5,186 nt of DNA from Hyphomicrobiales bacterium (GTDB lineage: Bacteria; Pseudomonadota; Alphaproteobacteria; Rhodobacterales; Rhodobacteraceae), in contig PWLT01000069.1 in the NCBI GenBank assembly GCA_003558415.1, positions 1-5,186 of the forward strand, written 5' to 3'. Shown piece after piece: positions 1-5,186 of this stretch. Made by a program: the position numbers and the translations under genes. The notes below the pieces were generated by a model that worked only from the letters and a program-made list of their open reading frames with translations, was not told the origin of the DNA and ran no database searches. Each line of letters opens with the position of its first letter. Position 1 is the stretch's first letter.

Positions 1-2099
1 CGCTCGGCCAGCGCGCCGGTGCCGGCATCGCTGCGCGGCTCGGCCTCCTCCGACGCGGGGGCCATCATGCGCGGCGTCTCCATCGGCAGCGGACGCGCCG
101 GAAGCCCCTCATGCACGCGCTCCATCGTCTCGCGCCAGATCTCGGCGGGCAGCCCGCCGCCGGTGACGCCGGTCAGCGGCGTGTTGTCGTCATAGCCCAT
201 CCAGACGCCGGCGACGTAATCGGCCGTGAAACCGATGAACCACGCATCGCGCGCCGCCTGTGTGGTTCCGGTCTTGGCGGCGACCTCGCGCCCCTCCAGC
301 GCGGCGCGCCTGCCGGTGCCCGATTCGACCACCTGGGTCATCATCCAGGTCAGTTTGCGCGCGGCTTCCTGCTGAACCACCCGCTTTCCGATCCCCCCGC
401 CCTTGCCCATGAGCGGCTCCTCCTCGCCGATGAGCCGCAGCTCCTGCAGGCCGTAGGGCTGCACGCTCGAACCGCCGTTGAGGATGCCGGCATAGGCCGC
501 CGTCATCTCGAGCAATGTCGCCTCCGAGGCACCCAGCGCCAGCGCCGGGCCGTCGGCGAGCCCGCTTCGGATGCCGAACTGGCTTGCCACCGTGCGCACA
601 TTATCGCGCCCCAGCGCCTCGGTGATGCGCACGGCGGGGATGTTGAGCGATTGCGCCAGCGCCTCGGTCAGCGTGACCATCCCCTGAAACTCGTTGGAGT
701 AGTTGCTGGGGCTCCAGGGGCCGGAGCCGGGGATATCGATGGTCAGCGGTGCGTCCTCGACCATGTCGGTGGGCTCATAGCCCAGATCCATCGCCACGGC
801 GTAGATGAAGGGCTTGAAGGCCGACCCCGTCTGACGCAGCGCCTGGGTGGCGCGGTTGAAGGCGCCTGAGGCGCGCAGGTCCCGCCCGCCGACCATGGCG
901 CGCACCGCCCCGTCGGCCGACATCACCACGATTGCCGCCTGGGCCTCGGAGCCCTCGCGCACGCGGTTCTCGAACACGTCCACCAGCGCCTCCTCGGCCG
1001 CGCGCTGGATGCGCTTGTCGAGCGTCGTGCGGATGATGACATCCTCGGTCGTCTGCCGGGTCAGGAAGGCCGGGCCGCTCTCCATCACCCAGTCGGCGAA
1101 ATAGCCACCGGCACGTTCGGCCGCGGCCTGCGAGAGCTGCGCGGGGTTGGCACGCGCGACCGCGTGCTCGGTGGCGTCGAGATAGCCCTGTTCCTCCATC
1201 AGCGCGAGGATGAGGTTCGCCCGCCCCTGCGCGCGCGCCAGATCACGCGTCGGCGCATAGAGGGACGGCGCCACCAGCAGCCCCGCCAGCATCGCCGCCT
1301 CGGCCGGGTCGACCTGATTGGCGGACTTGCCGAAATAGCGCTGCGCGGCGGCCTCGAACCCGCGCGCACCGGCGCCCAGATAGGCGCGATTCATGTAGAT
1401 GGTCAGGATCTCGTCCTTGCTGTACTTGGCCTCCATGGCGAGCGCGAAGGGAACCTCCTGAATCTTGCGCCAGATCGTGCCGCGCCGGCACTCGCGCTCG
1501 TACTCGGCCTCGCTTTCCCATTCGTTCGGATCATACGGCACGCCCAGGCACAGAAGCTTCGCCACCTGCTGGGTGATGGTCGACCCGCCATGCCCCGAGA
1601 ACGGCCCGCGCCCCTGCGAGAGATTGATGCGCACTGCGCTCGCAATGCCGCGCGGGCTGACGCCGAAATGGTTGTAGAAGCGGCGATCCTCGGTGGCGAT
1701 GATGGCGTTGCGCAGATGCGGTGAGACATCATCGGCGGTGATCAGGCCCCCGAATGTCTCGCCGCGCCAGGCATAAACCTCGCCCGAGTCGTCGAGCATG
1801 GTCACCGAGCCGCGCGCGCGCCCGTCGAGCAGCTCGCTCACCGATGGCAGGGTGGTGTAGAAATAGAAGGCCGCCACCCCGAGCAGCAGCACGACCACGG
1901 CTGTCAGCCGCCATGTCAGCGCCCAGACGATGCGGGTGACGAGACGCAAGAGCCCCCTCGCCGAACGCGCGATGATCCCCCCGCGCGGTTTCGCCGGCTT
2001 CTTGCGGGCGCCACCGCTTCCCCGCTTCGGCGCCGGTTTGCGCCGCCCAGCACGCGGTTCCGCCACCAGCGGCGGGCGTTTGCGACCATTTGATGCCAT
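1..2099 (-). CDS. Class A penicillin-binding protein (PBP1A-like), bifunctional glycosyltransferase/transpeptidase, 3' end cut by window edge
   Basis: This enzyme polymerises lipid II into glycan strands and cross-links the stem peptides on the periplasmic face of the inner membrane. I read 699 residues from the ATG at 2099-2097 without a stop. Residues 1-54 are a Lys/Arg-rich cytoplasmic tail and about 62-82 a single membrane anchor. The glycosyltransferase domain (GT51) follows, with EDRRFYNHFG at 137-146 (catalytic Glu137), GGSTITQQ at 171-178, RKIQE at 211-215 and IYMN at 234-237. The transpeptidase domain carries SAFK at 426-429 (nucleophile Ser426), SLN at 484-486 and KTGT at 609-612. 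The linker between domains is short, so the OB-like insert of E. coli PBP1A appears absent. Two cysteines (184, 204) lie in a longer-than-usual stretch between glycosyltransferase motifs 2 and 3. No convincing Shine-Dalgarno precedes the ATG, but it is the first ATG in frame and gives a typical N-terminus. After about residue 675 the sequence looks like a disordered tail, so I infer that only a few dozen residues are missing. Family assignment is near certain; the exact paralogue name is not. Confidence 0.95.
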   Translation of the reverse strand, partial: MASNGRKRPPLVAEPRAGRRKPAPKRGSGGARKKPAKPRGGIIARSARGLLRLVTRIVWALTWRLTAVVVLLLGVAAFYFYTTLPSVSELLDGRARGSVTMLDDSGEVYAWRGETFGGLITADDVSPHLRNAIIATEDRRFYNHFGVSPRGIASAVRINLSQGRGPFSGHGGSTITQQVAKLLCLGVPYDPNEWESEAEYERECRRGTIWRKIQEVPFALAMEAKYSKDEILTIYMNRAYLGAGARGFEAAAQRYFGKSANQVDPAEAAMLAGLLVAPSLYAPTRDLARAQGRANLILALMEEQGYLDATEHAVARANPAQLSQAAAERAGGYFADWVMESGPAFLTRQTTEDVIIRTTLDKRIQRAAEEALVDVFENRVREGSEAQAAIVVMSADGAVRAMVGGRDLRASGAFNRATQALRQTGSAFKPFIYAVAMDLGYEPTDMVEDAPLTIDIPGSGPWSPSNYSNEFQGMVTLTEALAQSLNIPAVRITEALGRDNVRTVASQFGIRSGLADGPALALGASEATLLEMTAAYAGILNGGSSVQPYGLQELRLIGEEEPLMGKGGGIGKRVVQQEAARKLTWMMTQVVESGTGRRAALEGREVAAKTGTTQAARDAWFIGFTADYVAGVWMGYDDNTPLTGVTGGGLPAEIWRETMERVHEGLPARPLPMETPRMMAPASEEAEPRSDAGTGALAE

Positions 2100-2207
2100 G
2101 TTCTGACTGCTCGTTCTCGGCGATTTCGTTGCGCAGCAGGATAAGGCCTTCGCGCGCAAATGTGGAGAAGCGATCGCACCGGCAGTGCAACTTCGTGAAG
2201 CGCCCGG

Positions 2208-2236
2208 ATATTAGGCATATTCGTCAAATTGTGCAA
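2208..2236 (-). promoter_or_regulatory. Candidate sigma-70-type promoter for the penicillin-binding protein gene
   Basis: Read on the minus strand, TTGCAC (2236-2231) is followed after exactly 17 bp by TAATAT (2213-2208). The -35 element keeps the TTG that matters most in alphaproteobacterial promoters. The -10 element matches TATAAT at 4 of 6 positions, including the first two bases and the last. Transcription would begin near 2200, leaving an untranslated leader of about 100 nt before the ATG at 2099. The -35 element lies inside the 11-bp tandem repeat. This is inferred from consensus and spacing only. Confidence 0.35.
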
Positions 2237-2247
2237 AAATTGTGCGA
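2226..2247. repeat. 11-bp tandem direct repeat AAATTGTGCRA, two head-to-tail copies
   Basis: AAATTGTGCAA (2226-2236) is followed at once by AAATTGTGCGA (2237-2247). The copies match at 10 of 11 positions, and the period is about one helical turn. Two copies on the same DNA face would suit a regulator binding as a tandem pair. The repeat sits about 120-140 bp upstream of the glnK start and overlaps the candidate -35 element of the divergent gene. Which protein binds it, if any, cannot be told from the sequence. Confidence 0.6.
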
Positions 2248-2352
2248 CTCCGTCGCCTGCCCACCCCCGAAATCCGCTCGTTTCGTTGTCTCCGCAGCGC
2301 AGCATGCCCTTTCTTGCAGCATTCGGCCCCGGCAGGAGCCCCTGCGCAGCGA

Positions 2353-2357
2353 AAGGG
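2353..2357 (+). promoter_or_regulatory. Shine-Dalgarno (AAGGG) that fixes the GTG start of glnK
   Basis: AAGGG ends 7 nt before the GTG at 2365-2367. This supports starting glnK there rather than at the in-frame ATG at 2242, which would add 41 residues with no similarity to the P-II family. Confidence 0.75.
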
Positions 2358-2364
2358 AAACGAC

Positions 2365-2703
2365 GTGAAACTCATCATCGCAGCAATCAAGCCGTTCAAG
2401 CTGGAGGAGGTGCGCGAGGCGCTCACCGCCATCGGCGTGCGCGGCATGATGGTGACCGAGATCAAGGGCTTCGGCTCGCAGTCCGGTCACACCGAAATCT
2501 ATCGCGGCGCCGAGTATGCCGTGAATTTCGTCCCCAAGGTCAAGCTGGAGATCGCGGTCAGCGACGCGATGGCCGATCAGGTGGTTGAGACCATCGGCAA
2601 GACCGCGCGCACCGACAAGATCGGCGACGGCAAGGTCTTCGTGCTCGATCTGCAAAGCGCGCTGCGCGTGCGCACCGGCGAGAGCGACGACGATGCGCTG
2701 TAA
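2365..2703 (+). CDS. glnK: Nitrogen regulatory protein P-II, GlnK type
   Basis: This is a trimeric cytoplasmic signal protein that senses ATP/ADP and 2-oxoglutarate and controls AmtB and other nitrogen targets. A GTG start gives 112 residues, the standard P-II length, and an N-terminus (KLIIAAIKPFKLEEVREAL) typical of the family. The T-loop spans about 37-55. It contains Gln39 (2-oxoglutarate/Mg-ATP site), YRGAEY at 46-51 with Tyr51 as the uridylylation site, and Arg47, the residue that plugs the AmtB pore in E. coli. The B-loop/C-terminal signature is T83-D-K-I-G-D-G-K-V-F-V93, and Arg101 and Arg103 complete the nucleotide pocket. Residues 38 and 40 are Ser, where many P-II proteins have Arg and Lys. 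GlnK rather than GlnB is inferred from the immediately downstream amtB. The two genes are 43 bp apart and surely form one operon. Confidence 0.97.
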   Translation: MKLIIAAIKPFKLEEVREALTAIGVRGMMVTEIKGFGSQSGHTEIYRGAEYAVNFVPKVKLEIAVSDAMADQVVETIGKTARTDKIGDGKVFVLDLQSALRVRTGESDDDAL

Positions 2704-2729
2704 CGCCACCCGCACCCTCGGGACCACTC

Positions 2730-2737
2730 AGGAAAGG
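2730..2737 (+). promoter_or_regulatory. Shine-Dalgarno of amtB (AGGAAAGG)
   Basis: This purine-rich block ends 9 nt before the amtB ATG at 2747-2749, within the 43-bp glnK-amtB gap. It supports independent translation initiation of amtB on the shared transcript. The longer upstream reading in this frame overlaps glnK and is not a real extension. Confidence 0.7.
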
Positions 2738-2746
2738 TATGATCCG

Positions 2747-4105
<1,359 letters not shown>

Positions 4106-4135
4106 ACCCTCCTTCCTGACAGTCCTTGTTCACTG

Positions 4136-4163
4136 CCCGGGCCCTTCGTGGCCCGGGTTTTTT
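4136..4163 (+). terminator. Rho-independent terminator of the glnK-amtB operon
   Basis: CCCGGGCC (4136-4143) and GGCCCGGG (4150-4157) form a perfect 8-bp all-G/C stem around a 6-nt loop containing TTCG, followed by six T residues (4158-4163). It starts 30 bp after the amtB stop codon. On the opposite strand the hairpin has no T-tract, so it should act mainly on rightward transcription and not on the convergent aminotransferase transcript. Confidence 0.9.
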
Positions 4164-4203
4164 CTTGTGGAGAGAGGGGGCAGCCAAAGGTGGCGCGCTC
4201 GGC

Positions 4204-5186
4204 TCAGCCGGGAACCCGTGCCAGCGCCCGCGCGACGAGGGCGATGTTGGAGTCGTTCAGACCGGCGAGGTTGATGCGGCTGTCGCCGATCAGATACACG
4301 CCGTGTTCGCCGCGCAGCGCCTCGACCTGCGCAGGGGCAAGCCCGAGCAGCGAGAACATGCCGCGATGCGACTCGAGGAAATCGAACCGCGCCGTGTTCG
4401 TCTCGGCCCGCAGCGCAGCCGCAAGCGCCACCCGGTTCGCCGCGATCCGCTCGCGCATGGTTGCCAGCTCGTCCTGCCATTGTGCGCGCAGGCGCGTGTC
4501 GCCCAGGATCGTGCTGACCACCCGCGCCCCGTGATCGGGGGGGAAGGCAAAATTCTGCCGGTTGAGCGAGGCCAGCGTCGCCGAAGCGCGTTCCGCGTCA
4601 CGACCACCCGCGCAGAGCACCATCGCGATGCCGACCCTGTCGCGGTAGAGGCCGAAATTCTTCGAGCAGCTCGCCGAAATCAGCATCTCGGGCAGGCGCG
4701 CGGCAAGGTGGCGCATCCCCGCCGCATCCATGTCGAGCCCGTCGCCGAAGCCCTGATAGGCGATATCGACAAAGGGGATCAGGCCCTGGCGATCCATCAT
4801 CTCGCCCAGTTCGGCCCAGTGCTCGGGTTGCAGATCGGAGCCGCTGGGGTTGTGGCAGCAGGCGTGCAGCACGATCACGTCGCCGCGCCGCGCGTCGTCC
4901 AGATCGGCGCGCATCGCCTCGAAATCCAGCAACCCGCTCGTGGGGTCGAAATAGCGGTACTCGCGCAGCTCCAGCCCCAGCGCCTTGACGATCGCCGCGT
5001 GGTTGGGCCAGGACGGCGCGGGGATCCAGATCGCGCTTTCGGGTGCAGCAACGCGCACCAGTTCCAGCAACTGCCGGATCGCACCGGTGCCCCCCGGAGT
5101 GCCCACCGCGGCAAGGCGCGCAGGCTCCACCGCGCTGCCCAGAAGCAGCCCGCGCATCGCGTCGAGAAATTCCGGGTCGCCGGCAA
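4204..5186 (-). CDS. Aspartate/aromatic amino acid aminotransferase (PLP, class I), 5' end cut by window edge
   Basis: This is a cytoplasmic PLP enzyme that exchanges amino groups between aspartate or aromatic amino acids and 2-oxoglutarate/glutamate. The frame is open from the right edge, starting with AGDPEF, to the TGA at 4206-4204. About 327 residues are visible of the roughly 395 usual for the family, so about 70 N-terminal residues lie outside. By comparison with E. coli AspC from memory, active-site residues are present: Trp140 of NPSWPNH as PSWPNH (codon 5010-5008), Asn194 in HNPSG (4851-4849), Asp222 and Tyr225 in DIAYQGF (4767-4765, 4758-4756), and the Schiff-base Lys258 in SKNFG (4662-4660). 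Also present are Arg266 (4638-4636), the substrate-binding Arg292 from the neighbouring subunit (4560-4558) and Arg386 in SRINLAG (4278-4276). It converges on amtB with 98 bp between stop codons. LNRQNFAFPP resembles the Paracoccus broad-specificity enzyme, so activity on both acidic and aromatic substrates is likely, but specificity cannot be settled here. The methionine at 5157 is internal, not the start. Confidence 0.95.
   Translation of the reverse strand, partial: AGDPEFLDAMRGLLLGSAVEPARLAAVGTPGGTGAIRQLLELVRVAAPESAIWIPAPSWPNHAAIVKALGLELREYRYFDPTSGLLDFEAMRADLDDARRGDVIVLHACCHNPSGSDLQPEHWAELGEMMDRQGLIPFVDIAYQGFGDGLDMDAAGMRHLAARLPEMLISASCSKNFGLYRDRVGIAMVLCAGGRDAERASATLASLNRQNFAFPPDHGARVVSTILGDTRLRAQWQDELATMRERIAANRVALAAALRAETNTARFDFLESHRGMFSLLGLAPAQVEALRGEHGVYLIGDSRINLAGLNDSNIALVARALARVPG

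Larger units (their letters stand above)
2100..2364. promoter_or_regulatory. Divergent intergenic region between the penicillin-binding protein gene and glnK-amtB
   Basis: This 265-bp gap has no convincing coding content and must hold the start signals of both transcription units. It includes the most AT-rich patch of the window (about 2207-2241) within otherwise GC-rich DNA. I see an 11-bp tandem repeat, a candidate promoter reading leftwards, and a short hairpin (arms 2332-2336 and 2341-2345) just ahead of the glnK ribosome binding site. I could not identify a good promoter reading towards glnK, nor a good NtrC dyad or sigma-54 site. Regulation of glnK by nitrogen is expected from the family but is not shown here. 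Confidence 0.6.

Noticed and set aside
111..869. A 252-codon plus-strand open frame opposite the penicillin-binding protein.
   Set aside because: The transpeptidase motifs are unambiguous on the minus strand. The plus-strand product is low-complexity Arg/Ala/Gly/His sequence typical of an antisense shadow.
2163..2178. A possible sigma-54 promoter with GG and GC at the right 10-bp spacing.
   Set aside because: The -24 part (TGGAGAA) matches the consensus poorly and the -12 part is TCGCA, not TTGCA. GG-N10-GC is frequent by chance in DNA this rich in GC, and the implied leader would be about 175 nt.
2176..2188. GCAC-N5-GTGC inverted repeat resembling an NtrC site.
   Set aside because: The spacing is 2 bp shorter than the NtrC consensus and the arms do not extend, so it is probably fortuitous.
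1729..2190. A 153-codon minus-strand frame that begins upstream of the penicillin-binding protein start.
   Set aside because: It is a shifted frame across the basic N-terminal tail, membrane anchor and start of the glycosyltransferase domain. The correct frame keeps a membrane anchor and runs straight into the glycosyltransferase motifs, so no frameshift is needed.
2332..2345. A hairpin with GCAGG/CCTGC arms just upstream of the glnK Shine-Dalgarno, burying an AGGAG.
   Set aside because: The 5-bp stem is too short to claim as a riboswitch or translational control element. The buried AGGAG has no start codon at a useful distance.
2242..2364. An N-terminal extension of GlnK from the ATG at 2242.
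   Set aside because: The extra 41 residues have no P-II similarity. The GTG at 2365 has a well-placed Shine-Dalgarno and gives the exact 112-residue family length with Tyr51 in register.

Overview
The window is high-GC DNA (my estimate is about 65 percent) with a conserved bacterial gene set. It most resembles an alphaproteobacterium of the Rhodobacterales (Rhodobacteraceae). The clues are strong G/C preference at third codon positions, an aminotransferase resembling the Paracoccus aromatic/aspartate enzyme as I remember it, a GlnK T-loop with GSQSGH, and a bifunctional penicillin-binding protein with a cysteine-containing insert that I associate with this group. The taxonomic call rests on remembered family features, not on a search.

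Layout. (1) Positions 1-2099, minus strand: a class A penicillin-binding protein (peptidoglycan glycosyltransferase plus DD-transpeptidase). Its N-terminus, membrane anchor and both catalytic domains are present, and only the C-terminal tail runs off the left edge. (2) Positions 2100-2364: a divergent intergenic region. It holds an AT-rich patch with an 11-bp tandem direct repeat, a candidate promoter reading towards the penicillin-binding protein, and the Shine-Dalgarno of glnK. (3) Positions 2365-4105, plus strand: a two-gene operon, glnK (P-II signal protein, GTG start, 112 aa) and amtB (ammonium channel, 452 aa, cleavable signal peptide), separated by 43 bp. (4) Positions 4136-4163: a strong intrinsic terminator for that operon. 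(5) Positions 4204-5186, minus strand: an aspartate/aromatic (class I) aminotransferase convergent with amtB, with its N-terminus beyond the right edge.

How the genes work together. GlnK and AmtB form the conserved nitrogen-sensing pair. AmtB conducts ammonium. GlnK reads ATP/ADP and 2-oxoglutarate, is modified at Tyr51 when nitrogen is short, and plugs the channel through its T-loop when ammonium is plentiful. The residues needed for both roles are present. The aminotransferase is plausibly related metabolically (glutamate/2-oxoglutarate exchange) but is transcribed separately. The penicillin-binding protein belongs to cell-wall synthesis and has no evident functional link beyond the shared upstream region.

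All four genes are conserved housekeeping or nitrogen-metabolism genes. I found no mobile element, CRISPR array, RNA gene or evident novel system. The most interesting non-coding signal is the 11-bp tandem repeat between the two divergent transcription units.
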